DNA from: Sphingobacterium sp.
GTDB lineage: Bacteria; Bacteroidota; Bacteroidia; SpSt-205
Reading direction: 5' to 3'
Assembly: GCA_028276345.1 (NCBI GenBank)
Contig: JAPYWM010000003.1
Location: forward strand, 1-26,851
Length of the DNA: 26,851 nt
Shown here: positions 1-7,381 of the stretch, one piece after another
Layout: every line of letters begins with the position of its first letter
Numbering within the stretch: position 1 is the stretch's first letter
Notes under the pieces: generated by a model
What the model was told of the DNA's origin: nothing
The model's database searches: none
What the model saw: only the letters and a program-made list of their open reading frames with translations
Translations under genes and position numbers: made by a program

Positions 1-108
1 TTGTATGACCAGAATATTCTAACACGGGTAACGACCGTACGCATTGAGAGTCTGGCCCTGCAGCGCCAGCTCGAGCGGGATGTGTATCGGGATTATCAAA
101 GCCGGTAG
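1..108 (+). CDS. C-terminal end of an unidentified protein (partial)
   Basis: An open frame enters from the left edge and stops with TAG at 106-108. The visible tail is 35 residues, rich in charged residues and glutamine (ending RDYQSR), and looks like an amphipathic helix. No domain can be named from this little sequence. It ends 2 nt before the nadK ATG, so the two are probably co-transcribed. CBS-domain or phosphatase-like neighbours are common beside nadK in Bacteroidota, but nothing here proves either. Confidence 0.6.
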   Translation: MYDQNILTRVTTVRIESLALQRQLERDVYRDYQSR

Positions 109-110
109 GT

Positions 111-1004
111 ATGGGGGGCGTGAGTAAAGTGGCGATATTAGGCCGGTGGACACAGCGGATTCGGTTAGAGGCGCTGGAAGCGTGGCGGGCCTTTCTGCGG
201 AAGTGGGGCGTGGCGGTATGGGTAGAGGAGCCTTTTGCACAGGCATGGGAGGGTGCCCTTAGGGGGGGGCTGGAATGGCGAGTTTTTCGCCGGGGGGAGG
301 AAGTGGCTCAGGTCGATGCCGCCATCGTAATTGGCGGAGATGGGGCCTTTCTGGATGCGGCGCGCTTGGTAGCGCCTTATCAGATTCCCCTCATGGGTGT
401 GCACGCGGGACGATTGGGTTTCCTGACGCCCGTACCCCAAGAAGAGCTTATCCCTGCCACAGAGGCGCTACTCCTACGACGCTATACGATTGGGCTGCGG
501 TCTCTCATTACGGTCACCTCCGAAGTGCCTCTGTGGAGTTCTACCGAAAACTTCGCCCTGAATGAGGTAACTTTCTCGAAAGCCATCACGAGCGAGATGG
601 TTCTGATTGAAGTGTATTTGAATGGCGAGTGGATGAATACCTACTGGGCAGATGGGCTGATTGTGGCGACGCCGACGGGGTCTACGGCGTACTCCTTGGC
701 TTGTGGGGGGCCGATCGTTACGCCGACGTGTGAGGTGTTTATTTTGACGCCGATGGCGCCGCATGCGCTAACGGTGCGGCCGCTGGTGATTCCGGATGAT
801 GGGGTTTTGACGGTGGTGTGTCGGGCGCGTTCGGAGCAGGTGCTGGTGGCCCTCGATGGTCGGTACGCGCTGGCGCCCCAGGAGACGGCATTTGCCTTGC
901 GCAAAGCGGACTTTCCGCTGCGGGTGATCCAGCTACCTGGCTATAGTTACTTTCAGACGCTGCGGGATCGGTTAGCGTGGGGCCTGGATAGGCGGGAGTA
1001 CTGA
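111..1004 (+). CDS. nadK: NAD kinase (ATP-NAD kinase)
   Basis: This cytosolic enzyme phosphorylates NAD to NADP with ATP. The 297-residue length fits the family. Visible motifs are the GGDG loop at residues 75-78 (IGGDGAFLDA), the substrate-loop motif GVHAGRLGFL at about 96-105, the NE motif (FALNEVTF, about 148-155), and the glycine-rich signature GLIVATPTGSTAYSLACGGP at 182-201, followed by TPMAPHAL and RPLVIPDD. The first signature reads GGDGA where GGDGT is common; the catalytic Asp is kept. ATG at 111 lies 2 nt after the upstream stop. An in-frame GTG at 120 (VSKVAILGR) would give an N-terminus more like relatives, so the start is uncertain by three codons. It is probably the last gene of an operon entering from the left. 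Confidence 0.95.
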   Translation: MGGVSKVAILGRWTQRIRLEALEAWRAFLRKWGVAVWVEEPFAQAWEGALRGGLEWRVFRRGEEVAQVDAAIVIGGDGAFLDAARLVAPYQIPLMGVHAGRLGFLTPVPQEELIPATEALLLRRYTIGLRSLITVTSEVPLWSSTENFALNEVTFSKAITSEMVLIEVYLNGEWMNTYWADGLIVATPTGSTAYSLACGGPIVTPTCEVFILTPMAPHALTVRPLVIPDDGVLTVVCRARSEQVLVALDGRYALAPQETAFALRKADFPLRVIQLPGYSYFQTLRDRLAWGLDRREY

Positions 1005-1519
1005 GTAGCTCGTCCGACTCCGCTGCGTGACGAAACCAGGGGTTTGACCGCCTGCCATAGGAGCCTGTGTCCGGAGCCTCAACACCTCCTGCGTACCTTT
1101 TGGGGCAGACTCCCTTACAGGCATCTTCTGCCCGAACCCATCTTCTAGCGGCTTACCGCCCGGGGGCAAGAGCCTGGCCGATCGGAGGTACGCTGCCTAC
1201 GCCACATCCGACTTTCTTTCAGGCGCCTTCTTCGGGCAGTCCAGGTGGCCGGTTATCAGGTTCTCTTTCAAGCGCATTATCTGCTTGTCTTTCGCCCGTA
1301 TGAGGGGTAGGCGCCGCCCCTGCCTGCTTGCTGAGTGAGGCAGGAGCCCCCTCTGGTACTACACCACCTTGCGGGAAAAGAGCCTGGGATGCCGAGCAGA
1401 AATTTAGGGACGTGCCCCATACAAGCGTCTCCGCCTTCTGATGACATAGCCTACGCACACAGCGAAGGACGCATCTAAGTCTATCTGCTTTGTAGACCGT
1501 TAACCACTCTTCGGAGAGG
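1005..1519. other. Gene-poor stretch between nadK and the tRNA operon
   Basis: No convincing intact gene is visible on either strand. The longest frames here are low-complexity Pro/Ser/Arg-rich readings, or the minus-strand reading through the tRNA genes. I looked for the conserved cores of tmRNA, RNase P RNA and SRP RNA and did not see them. The stretch contains a possible relic of a methyltransferase-like coding region (1149-1310) and a 7-bp inverted repeat (1319-1325 with 1338-1344, CCTGCCT/AGGCAGG) without a T tract. Confidence 0.5.
1149..1310 (+). pseudogene. Possible decayed C-terminus of a SAM methyltransferase-like gene
   Basis: The frame after the TAG at 1146-1148 runs open to a TAG at 1308-1310 with no ATG. 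It encodes a tail containing HIRLSFRRLLRAVQVAGYQV and ending FRPYEG. The pattern H-x-R, Ser-Phe, Leu-Leu, Ala-Gly-Tyr/Phe-x-Val resembles the end of class I methyltransferases, where it follows an 'LxPGG' strand. An LPPGG string does occur just upstream in a different frame (1153-1167), as expected if frameshifts have accumulated. This rests on pattern recognition only and could be chance. Confidence 0.25.
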
Positions 1520-1527
1520 CGGAGAGG
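1512..1527. repeat. 8-bp tandem repeat at the 3' end of tRNA-Ser
   Basis: CGGAGAGG occurs twice head to tail, at 1512-1519 and 1520-1527. The second copy is the 3' acceptor strand and discriminator of tRNA-Ser; the first is its immediate trailer. The copy is too short to be a full attachment site, but tRNA-end duplications of this kind can come from integration or slippage. Confidence 0.6.
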
Positions 1528-1609
1528 GGGGGATTCGAACCCCCGAGCCCGCTTTTGGCGGACCACACGATTTCCAGTCGTGCCCGTTCGACCACTCCGG
1601 CACCTCTCC
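1520..1609 (-). tRNA. tRNA-Ser (GGA)
   Basis: The reverse complement folds as a class II tRNA. The acceptor arm is GGAGAGG (1609-1603) with CCTCTCC (1527-1521), discriminator G at 1520. The anticodon stem CACGA/TCGTG encloses loop CTGGAAA with anticodon GGA. A long variable arm is present, and the T arm is GGGGG-TTCGAAT-CCCCC. It reads UCC and UCU codons. CCA is not encoded. It is the last gene of the four-tRNA operon, 4 nt after tRNA-Ala(CGC). Confidence 0.95.
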
Positions 1610-1613
1610 AACG

Positions 1614-1686
1614 TGGAGGGTAGCGGATTCGAACCGCTGACCTCCAGAGTGCGATTCTGGCGCTCTACCAACTGAGCTAACCCCCC
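1614..1686 (-). tRNA. tRNA-Ala (CGC)
   Basis: A 73-nt cloverleaf on the minus strand. The acceptor GGGGGGT pairs with ACCCTCC and contains the G3:U70 wobble that marks alanine tRNAs; the discriminator is A. The anticodon stem CCAGA/TCTGG encloses loop ATCGCAC, anticodon CGC, which reads GCG. The T arm is AGCGG-TTCGAAT-CCGCT. CCA is not encoded. It is separated from the next Ala tRNA by a single base (1687). A dedicated CGC alanine tRNA is mostly found in GC-rich genomes. Confidence 0.95.
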
Positions 1687-1687
1687 G

Positions 1688-1760
1688 TGGAGGGTAGCGG
1701 ACTCGAACCGCTGGCCTCCAGCATGCCATGCTGGCGCTCTACCAACTGAGCTAACCCCCC
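1688..1760 (-). tRNA. tRNA-Ala (GGC), copy 1
   Basis: A 73-nt cloverleaf with the same acceptor (G3:U70), D and T stems as its neighbours. The anticodon stem CCAGC/GCTGG encloses loop ATGGCAT, anticodon GGC, reading GCC and GCU. The T loop reads TTCGAGT. One base separates it from each flanking Ala tRNA. It differs from copy 2 by a compensated base pair at 27:43 (C-G here) and by one T-loop base. Confidence 0.95.
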
Positions 1761-1761
1761 G

Positions 1762-1834
1762 TGGAGGGTAGCGGATTCGAACCGCTGGCCTTCAGCATGC
1801 CATGCTGACGCTCTACCAACTGAGCTAACCCCCC
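1762..1834 (-). tRNA. tRNA-Ala (GGC), copy 2
   Basis: The promoter-proximal tRNA of the minus-strand operon. The anticodon stem TCAGC/GCTGA encloses loop ATGGCAT (anticodon GGC), so pair 27:43 is U-A where copy 1 has C-G. The acceptor has G3:U70 and an A discriminator. CCA is not encoded. It starts 13 nt after the edge of the -7 box at 1848-1855. Confidence 0.95.
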
Positions 1835-1847
1835 AGAAAAGCGTGTG

Positions 1848-1855
1848 CAAAGGTA
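1848..1855 (-). promoter_or_regulatory. Bacteroidota-type -7 element of the tRNA operon
   Basis: The minus strand reads TACCTTTG, an exact match to TAnnTTTG, the -7 consensus of the Bacteroidota primary sigma factor. The predicted transcript start lies a few bases before tRNA-Ala at 1834. No clear TTG -33 element is seen at the usual spacing. Confidence 0.75.
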
Positions 1856-1905
1856 CAGAAACTTTTTGATAGGGCGAGGCTCGGCTGTGGTGCTGGTATG
1901 GGTTT

Positions 1906-4245
1906 CTACCACAATAGGGTTAGCCCCAGCATGGGCATAATGGGAAGCTGATTATAACGGCGGGCAGTGATGCGGTCAATATAAAAGACGTTGGGGCGGT
2001 TGTAGGCGTTGAGGAGGCTGGCGGTGGTCTCTAAGAGGAGGGTTTCGGATAGGCGCTGGCGGTATTTGAGCGCAAGGTCCAGGCGGTGGTAGGCGGGGAG
2101 GCGGGCGGCGTTATAGTTCGGGCTGAGGAGGATAGCCAGGATTCCCTGCTGAGTGGGGTAGGGGTTTTGAGAACCGTTGGGGATGAAGAGGAGCTTTTCG
2201 AAGAAGCCGAGGGTCTGGGTGAAGGGGAGGCCGGAGCCGAGGGTCCAGCGGAGGGAGGCTTCCCAGCGGCGTTCTCGGCCTCGTCGGACATTTTGCCAAG
2301 GGCCCCAGGTGTAGCTACCTACGAGGTTGGCTGTGTGGCGGCGGTCCCACAGGGGGAAGTACACTTGCCGAAAGTCATCTCGGCGGTTGTACTGGTAGCT
2401 ATAGGTGCCGTACAGGGAAAGTGTGGGCGTCTGGTACCGTAGGGCGAGGTCCACCCCGTAGGCATACCCTATCTCAGTGATGAAGGTAGGGTCCTCCGGG
2501 AAGAGCCGCTCGCGATTGATGTTGGTGAGCTGCGTGAAGCGCTTATACCAGCCTTCGACGTTTAGGAGGAAGGCAGAGAGGAGCTGGTATTCGCCGCCGA
2601 GGGTAAGGTGATAGGCTTCCTGGAGGGGGTGGCTAAGCTGGGCATTAGCCGCTATCTCCGGGGCTGTCAAAAAGCCCTGGAAGAGCACCACAATATCCCG
2701 GTCGGAAACAGCGGAGACCCAGTTTTGCACATAGCGGCCGGCGGCGGTTTGAAGACTCCAGCGTCGGCCGTTGAGTTTGGCGCGTAGGCGCGGCTCCACC
2801 GAGAGATAGCCATAGTTATTATAGAAGTGCAGGCGCAGGCTGGGTTCTATGATGGCGCGGGTGAAAAAGGTGGGGGTGCCCTCTTCGGAGAGGGTTTCTT
2901 GGCGGAAGACCTTCTGGTAGCGGACATAGCCGGCCCCCTCCGTATTGCTCTGACGCTGCTGGGTAATAAAGCCCAGTCCATTGGTAAAGAGGAAGTCGGT
3001 GCTAAAGCCGCGTACTTCTATGGCGTAGGCCAGTTCGTCGGCACCGAAAAGGTACGAGAAAGTGAAGCCACCATTGAAGCCGCCGATTTCGCTATAGCGG
3101 GGGCGCAGCTCAAAAGGACTTTCGAAGGTATTCTGGAAACGGGAATAGGCGAAAGAGCCCGTGATGCGCACGCGGGAGGCCTGCGGGAGATTCGTGAAGA
3201 ACCCCCCAGCGCCCCACTGTTGCCAACTATTGACGCCCTGCGCGCCTAAATCTACCCGGTCCGTCTGCCGAAAACCGAAAAGACTCAGCTGGTCAGGCCC
3301 GCGCCCAAAAGTTACTTTGCCATACAGGTCTTGAAACTGGAAGGGTAGGGAGTCTTTGAGATAAGGGTAGAGGCGCGGGGTGGCTTGCTGAATGTACCCC
3401 TGGCGAGCAGAGAGGATCCAGGAGCTGTTTCGGATGAAGGGGAAAGGGCCCTCGGTGAGGGCACCGGCTACGAAGGGGGTGGCATAAGCCCGCCCGCTAA
3501 ATCGCTCAAAGTTACCCGGTCGCGTGCGAATATCCATGACTGACGAGATGCGGCCGCCATATTCAGCCCCAAAGCCTGCCGAGTACACCTGCACTTGCCG
3601 TAAAATATCCGTCTCAAAAATGCTGAAAAGCGACAGCGTGTGAAAAGGGCTGTAAATGATAGCGCCATCCAGAAGCGTGAGGTTCTGGATAGGGGTTCCG
3701 CCGCGGATGTAGAGCTGCCCCCCCTGATCCCCTGTAAAGACCACGCCAGGTAGCACTTGCAGGTATTGGGCTACATCCGGCACCCCAAAGCTGGGCAAAG
3801 TGTATATCTGCCGCGGCGCAATGGGGGTTACAGCCACTGTTACCCGGGTCGGGTCGATTTTGGCAGGGGTAGCAGATTCTATGATCTCGACGGTAGAAAG
3901 TTCTACGGCGGAGGTGGCTGCCGTGAGCTTGAGGGTGATGACGGGACGGCGCGCGTCTGCTTTGATGGTTTCGCGGAGGGTGTCTATGCCGATGGCCGTT
4001 ACCTGGAGGGTATATTCGCCAGGGGGCACCCCCGAAATGGAAAAGAGTCCTTCGGCGTTGGTGAGGGTGCCTTTATTCGTGGGCAAGAGGCGAACGACGG
4101 CGCCTACGATGGGGTCGCCCTCCTTGTCCAGGACGGCGCCGCGAATCGTCACCTGCGCCCAGAGCGGCCCGAGAATCGCCCACGACAGAAGGATACGCTG
4201 AGCCCAGCCCTGGCTTGCCAGGGCACTTAGCCGGTGTGAAAGCAC
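1906..4245 (-). CDS. TonB-dependent outer-membrane receptor with carboxypeptidase-like N-terminal domain
   Basis: This outer-membrane beta-barrel probably takes up a ligand using TonB/proton-motive energy; the substrate is unknown. From the proposed start, about residues 1-31 form a signal peptide ending in LGPLWAQ. A carboxypeptidase-regulatory-like domain follows (TIRGAVLDKEGDPIVGAVV; about 31-110), then a plug domain with LQVLPGVVF, IRGGTP and FGAEYGGRISSVMDI (about 130-235), then a barrel to the C-terminal Trp (residue 779). No SusD gene lies next to it, so it is not an ordinary SusC/SusD pair. The open frame reaches 4311, but GTG at 4245 sits 4 nt after a TACCTTCG -7 element and gives a sensible signal peptide, so it is preferred. 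Confidence 0.9.
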   Translation of the reverse strand: MLSHRLSALASQGWAQRILLSWAILGPLWAQVTIRGAVLDKEGDPIVGAVVRLLPTNKGTLTNAEGLFSISGVPPGEYTLQVTAIGIDTLRETIKADARRPVITLKLTAATSAVELSTVEIIESATPAKIDPTRVTVAVTPIAPRQIYTLPSFGVPDVAQYLQVLPGVVFTGDQGGQLYIRGGTPIQNLTLLDGAIIYSPFHTLSLFSIFETDILRQVQVYSAGFGAEYGGRISSVMDIRTRPGNFERFSGRAYATPFVAGALTEGPFPFIRNSSWILSARQGYIQQATPRLYPYLKDSLPFQFQDLYGKVTFGRGPDQLSLFGFRQTDRVDLGAQGVNSWQQWGAGGFFTNLPQASRVRITGSFAYSRFQNTFESPFELRPRYSEIGGFNGGFTFSYLFGADELAYAIEVRGFSTDFLFTNGLGFITQQRQSNTEGAGYVRYQKVFRQETLSEEGTPTFFTRAIIEPSLRLHFYNNYGYLSVEPRLRAKLNGRRWSLQTAAGRYVQNWVSAVSDRDIVVLFQGFLTAPEIAANAQLSHPLQEAYHLTLGGEYQLLSAFLLNVEGWYKRFTQLTNINRERLFPEDPTFITEIGYAYGVDLALRYQTPTLSLYGTYSYQYNRRDDFRQVYFPLWDRRHTANLVGSYTWGPWQNVRRGRERRWEASLRWTLGSGLPFTQTLGFFEKLLFIPNGSQNPYPTQQGILAILLSPNYNAARLPAYHRLDLALKYRQRLSETLLLETTASLLNAYNRPNVFYIDRITARRYNQLPIMPMLGLTLLW

Positions 4246-4249
4246 CTGA

Positions 4250-4257
4250 CGAAGGTA
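4250..4257 (-). promoter_or_regulatory. -7 element for the TonB receptor at 4245
   Basis: The minus strand reads TACCTTCG, one mismatch from TAnnTTTG, followed by 4 nt and the GTG at 4245. The spacing is the same as at other genes in the window and argues for a leaderless transcript. Confidence 0.6.
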
Positions 4258-4362
4258 CAACCTTGCTCTCACCAGAGGGGGATAGGCTCCGAGGCCAGAA
4301 TGGGAAGGCAAGAATGCCCAATGCCTACCCGGTTCCGAGGCGTGGATGTGCGATTTTCAGCT

Positions 4363-4370
4363 TATATTTG
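4363..4370 (+). promoter_or_regulatory. -7 element for the DUF6438 gene at 4375
   Basis: TATATTTG matches TAnnTTTG exactly and is followed by GGGG and the ATG at 4375. It lies about 105 nt from the opposing TonB-receptor -7 element, so 4246-4374 is a divergent promoter region. Confidence 0.7.
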
Positions 4371-4374
4371 GGGG

Positions 4375-4905
4375 ATGGAAAAGGTATTTCTGCTGGGAGG
4401 GCTGCTTGCTATCGTAGTGACCGATTGCAAGCGAGGACAGGCCGCAGCCTCCCCCGCCGCGCCAAGTTCTGAAACGGCCCGAAAAAGAGACCTCTATGTG
4501 CAAATTGCGCGTACACCCTGCTATGGCCGCTGCCCGACAGATAAGGTGGAAGCCTACGGTGATGGCAAGGTACGGTACACAGGTGAGCGGTTTGTCCCCC
4601 GTCTGGGCACCTACACGCGCCAGCTCACCCCGGACGAAATGAAAAAGTTAGAGCAGATGCTCCGGGAGAGCGCCTTTGAGAAGTACGACACCCTCTATGA
4701 TAACCCGGGTATCTCAGATCTGCCCAGTCTGGTGCTCATGTATCAGCTGGATGGGAAATCCCAGCGCATCACTTGCCGAACAGGCTGTCCCCCCGACCTG
4801 CCCGGCAAAATAGAACGTATTCGGGCTTTTCTGGCTGACGAAGGCAACTTCCGAATGGAAAAAGGCCCGGAAACCGAGGAAACTATCCAAGATTCGCAGG
4901 ACTAA
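4375..4905 (+). CDS. DUF6438-domain protein, probable lipoprotein
   Basis: The body (about residues 40-150) matches the DUF6438 pattern: IARTPCYGRCPTDKVEAYGD with its paired cysteines, then DGKVRYTGERFV, LGTYTRQLTPDEM, and SAFEKYDTLY. The family is common in Bacteroidota and has no established function. The N-terminus (MEKVFLLGGLLAIVVTDCKR) looks like an export signal with a weak lipobox ending at Cys18, so it is probably envelope-anchored. ATG at 4375 is preferred over the more upstream ATG at 4300, because it follows a TATATTTG promoter box by 4 nt and begins the signal peptide directly. A second cysteine pair (ITCRTGC) may be disulfide-bonded. The next lipoprotein gene starts 1 nt after its stop codon. 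Confidence 0.8.
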   Translation: MEKVFLLGGLLAIVVTDCKRGQAAASPAAPSSETARKRDLYVQIARTPCYGRCPTDKVEAYGDGKVRYTGERFVPRLGTYTRQLTPDEMKKLEQMLRESAFEKYDTLYDNPGISDLPSLVLMYQLDGKSQRITCRTGCPPDLPGKIERIRAFLADEGNFRMEKGPETEETIQDSQD

Positions 4906-4906
4906 T

Positions 4907-5104
4907 ATGCGATACGTTCTGCTTATAGCACTTTTTCTGGGAGGATGTAGTCTATTTCGAGATCCCCGCGCAAACTGCAATCATCCCAAGCACGAGGAGT
5001 ACCTGCGTCAGCAGCAAGCTTCTCGCCTATCAAAAGAGACCCGTTCGTATCAAAAAACAGGAAAATCCGCTCGCCGCGTTACCAAGAGCTGTCCCAATCC
5101 ATAG
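4907..5104 (+). CDS. Small lipoprotein of unknown function
   Basis: A 65-residue protein with a clear lipoprotein signal: MRYVLLIALFLGGC, lipobox LGGC with Cys14. The mature part is basic and has two more cysteines (ANCNHPKHEEYL and the terminal KSCPNP). It starts 1 nt after the DUF6438 stop, so the two are co-transcribed. The family is not recognised; the Cys-x-His-Pro-x-His string hints at metal or disulfide chemistry but proves neither. Confidence 0.7.
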   Translation: MRYVLLIALFLGGCSLFRDPRANCNHPKHEEYLRQQQASRLSKETRSYQKTGKSARRVTKSCPNP

Positions 5105-5124
5105 GTGCGCGGCGACTCCTGGTC

Positions 5125-5132
5125 TATTTTTG
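5125..5132 (+). promoter_or_regulatory. -7 element for the SpoIIE phosphatase at 5138
   Basis: TATTTTTG matches TAnnTTTG exactly. It is followed by 5 nt (TCGGA) and the ATG at 5138, where the signal peptide begins. This moves the start 11 codons downstream of the longest frame. Confidence 0.7.
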
Positions 5133-5137
5133 TCGGA

Positions 5138-7363
5138 ATGAAGTGGTTTTTGTTTGCTGCTTTTGGAGCGGTTACCTGTCTGTACGCCCAGTCCTTAGAG
5201 GAAAAGAGTCGTCGGGTCTTAGCCCTTATCGGGAAAGCGGAAGAGGCGCCGCCCAAAGAGGTCCGTGAGATTGTTTCGGAAGCGCTACCCCTGATACGAG
5301 CGATTTGTGCGGAGGCTCCCGGGGATACCCTTTGCACAAAATACTATCCCCAGATTCTGGATCTACATGCCTATGCGCTCTATTTTGAGCAAAAGTTAGA
5401 CTCTGCGCTCATCTACTCAGACTCGGCTTTTCGCATGTTAGAGAGGGGTGGGCACATTCGAGAGGCGGCGGGTGTTCTGGGTAACTTAGCCTATTACTAC
5501 CACCATAAAGGGGAGGTTCCAAAGGCGATTGAGGCACACTACAAGGTTTGGGACCGGGCGGCGGCGCTGCGAGATACGAAGCTGCTTTATTACACGATGA
5601 ATAACCTGGCAGCAGTCTTTCATGAGATTGGCTTGCAAGATAGTGCGATGCGGTTTTATCTCCGGGCGCTGCGGTATGCGGAGGCGTTAGGGGATTTAGC
5701 GCTGACAGGCACGACGCTGAATAACCTGGCTCGCATCTATTACGATCAGGGCCTACATAAGGATGCGGTCCGGTATGGGTGGCGGGCCCTGGAGCTTCGC
5801 CTCGCGCAAGGGGACACGACCGGTGCAGCCACTTCCTTCTCAAACTTGGGGGCCTACTATGAAGGCCTTAGTCAGACTGACTCCGCCCTGGCCGTGCTGC
5901 GACAGGCGCTCACCCTGGCCCGCCAGAGCCGAAGCGTGAGTGCCCAGGCTCTCGCTATCTCCAACCTCGCCCGTATCTACATGAATAAGCAGCAGTGGGA
6001 TAGCGCTTACGCCTACTTGGAGGAACTGCTCGCTCTACGCGCTAATGCCCCTGAAGCCGAGCGCTTCCGGACCTATGCCGCTGTGATGAACTTCTATGAA
6101 AGGAAAGCCTCTTTCACATCGGACCCCACACTCCGGCAAAAAATGTACCTTAAGGTCTTAGAGTGGCACAAGAAAGCTGAGCCACTTCTGCCTTTCATCA
6201 AGGATATCGATGTGCTTCGCAACTATTATGGCATTCTGTATAGGGTATATTCGGGCTTGGGGGATTATCGCGGGGCGCTGAAGGCTCATGAGCGGTATGT
6301 TTTGTATCGCGACAGCCTGGTGAATCGCAAGGCCCAGCAGAGTGCAATAGAGTCGCGCTACCTATATGAATGGCAGCAGCGGGAGAAGGCAATTTTTCAG
6401 GAGCAGCTGCGACAGGAGGAGCGCCGCAAGCGACTCCAGATAGCGCTTCTCTTTTTAGCGCTGCTGGCTCTGGGGGCCGCCATCGCAGCATGGTTCTTCC
6501 AGAAACTCTACCGTCAGACCCAGCTTCAGCGTGATGTCATTGCGCAGCAAAAGCAAAAAATTGAAGAGGCTTACGGTATCATTCAAGACCAGCACGAGGA
6601 GCTCCGAAAGAGCCTTCGCTATGCCCAGCGCATTCAGAAAGCGCTTTTGCCCTCTGAGGAGGTCTTGCAGATGCTTCCTTATCCCGCTGCACTCTGGTAT
6701 CAACCCAGTCAGGAGGTGGGGGGGGACTTTTACTGGCTACGTGCCCTGAAAAGCTCCGGTGAATACATGCTGGTATTAGGGGATGCCACGGGACACGGGG
6801 TGCCGGGTGGCTTTATGACCGTACTCGGCATTTCCCTCTTAGAAAGCATCTGGGAAGAAGGCGTGACCGACCTGGAAGGCATAGCGGCTATGCTCAGCCA
6901 TCGCCTCTCCCTCTACCTGCACTCTGAAGAAAGCACCGGTGTGAAAGATGGCATAGAAGCACTGTTCATTCGGATTCAACCGCATACTCGCCTTCTGCGC
7001 TACGTCAATGCCGGGGGCAGTGTGCGCGGCTTTTATGTGAGCAGCGGGCGGATAGTGGAGCTCACCCGCTCTGGCCCTGGACTGGGCCACGATATTTTGG
7101 GTTCGCCGCAAGTATGGAAGGAAGAGGCCATGGAGCTTGATAGCGAAGGACGATTGATCCTTTTTTCCGATGGGCTGCGGGACCAGCTCGGCGAAAATGG
7201 CCGCAAATGGCCCCTCAAACACCTGCGGGAGCTTATCCTGGAAACCACCAGCCTCCCACCAGACCAGGCGCTCACCTACCTACGGACTGCGTGGAACCTC
7301 CACAAAGGCCATATGTCCCAGGTCGACGATGTATCAGTGTGGATACTCGATATCAAGGGGTAG
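5138..7363 (+). CDS. Secreted-TPR, membrane-spanning SpoIIE-type PP2C phosphatase
   Basis: A 741-residue signalling protein. The order is: signal peptide (MKWFLFAAFGAVTCLYAQ, 1-18), periplasmic TPR array (about 90-300, repeated 'NNLAxIYxxxG'-like helices), one membrane helix (about 433-455, ALLFLALLALGAAIAAWFF), coiled coil with SLRYAQRIQKALLP (about 458-505), and a cytoplasmic SpoIIE/PP2C domain. Metal-binding motifs are GGDFYW (528-533), GDATGHGVPGGFM (548-560), LFSDGLRDQ (about 675) and QVDDVSVW (728-735). The usual DGMD is DGIE here (604-607), and the AGANNPLY strand reads NAGGSVRGFY, so the domain is divergent although most metal ligands remain. It probably dephosphorylates a Ser/Thr-phosphorylated regulator; no partner gene is visible. 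The start is set by the adjacent -7 element. Confidence 0.88.
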   Translation: MKWFLFAAFGAVTCLYAQSLEEKSRRVLALIGKAEEAPPKEVREIVSEALPLIRAICAEAPGDTLCTKYYPQILDLHAYALYFEQKLDSALIYSDSAFRMLERGGHIREAAGVLGNLAYYYHHKGEVPKAIEAHYKVWDRAAALRDTKLLYYTMNNLAAVFHEIGLQDSAMRFYLRALRYAEALGDLALTGTTLNNLARIYYDQGLHKDAVRYGWRALELRLAQGDTTGAATSFSNLGAYYEGLSQTDSALAVLRQALTLARQSRSVSAQALAISNLARIYMNKQQWDSAYAYLEELLALRANAPEAERFRTYAAVMNFYERKASFTSDPTLRQKMYLKVLEWHKKAEPLLPFIKDIDVLRNYYGILYRVYSGLGDYRGALKAHERYVLYRDSLVNRKAQQSAIESRYLYEWQQREKAIFQEQLRQEERRKRLQIALLFLALLALGAAIAAWFFQKLYRQTQLQRDVIAQQKQKIEEAYGIIQDQHEELRKSLRYAQRIQKALLPSEEVLQMLPYPAALWYQPSQEVGGDFYWLRALKSSGEYMLVLGDATGHGVPGGFMTVLGISLLESIWEEGVTDLEGIAAMLSHRLSLYLHSEESTGVKDGIEALFIRIQPHTRLLRYVNAGGSVRGFYVSSGRIVELTRSGPGLGHDILGSPQVWKEEAMELDSEGRLILFSDGLRDQLGENGRKWPLKHLRELILETTSLPPDQALTYLRTAWNLHKGHMSQVDDVSVWILDIKG

Positions 7364-7381
7364 AGATAGCGCCGCGTCCCC

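Noticed and set aside
1067..1303. Plus-strand 78-residue frame after nadK
   Set aside because: Rich in Pro, Ser, Ala and Gly with no conserved pattern. Another frame in the same place looks more like a protein tail, though itself decayed.
1005..1519. Possible tmRNA, RNase P RNA or SRP RNA in the gap
   Set aside because: The conserved core strings of these RNAs were not found on either strand by eye.
1219..1671. Minus-strand frame of 150 residues through the tRNA genes
   Set aside because: Its first part is translated tRNA sequence and the rest is low complexity; no independent evidence supports a protein.
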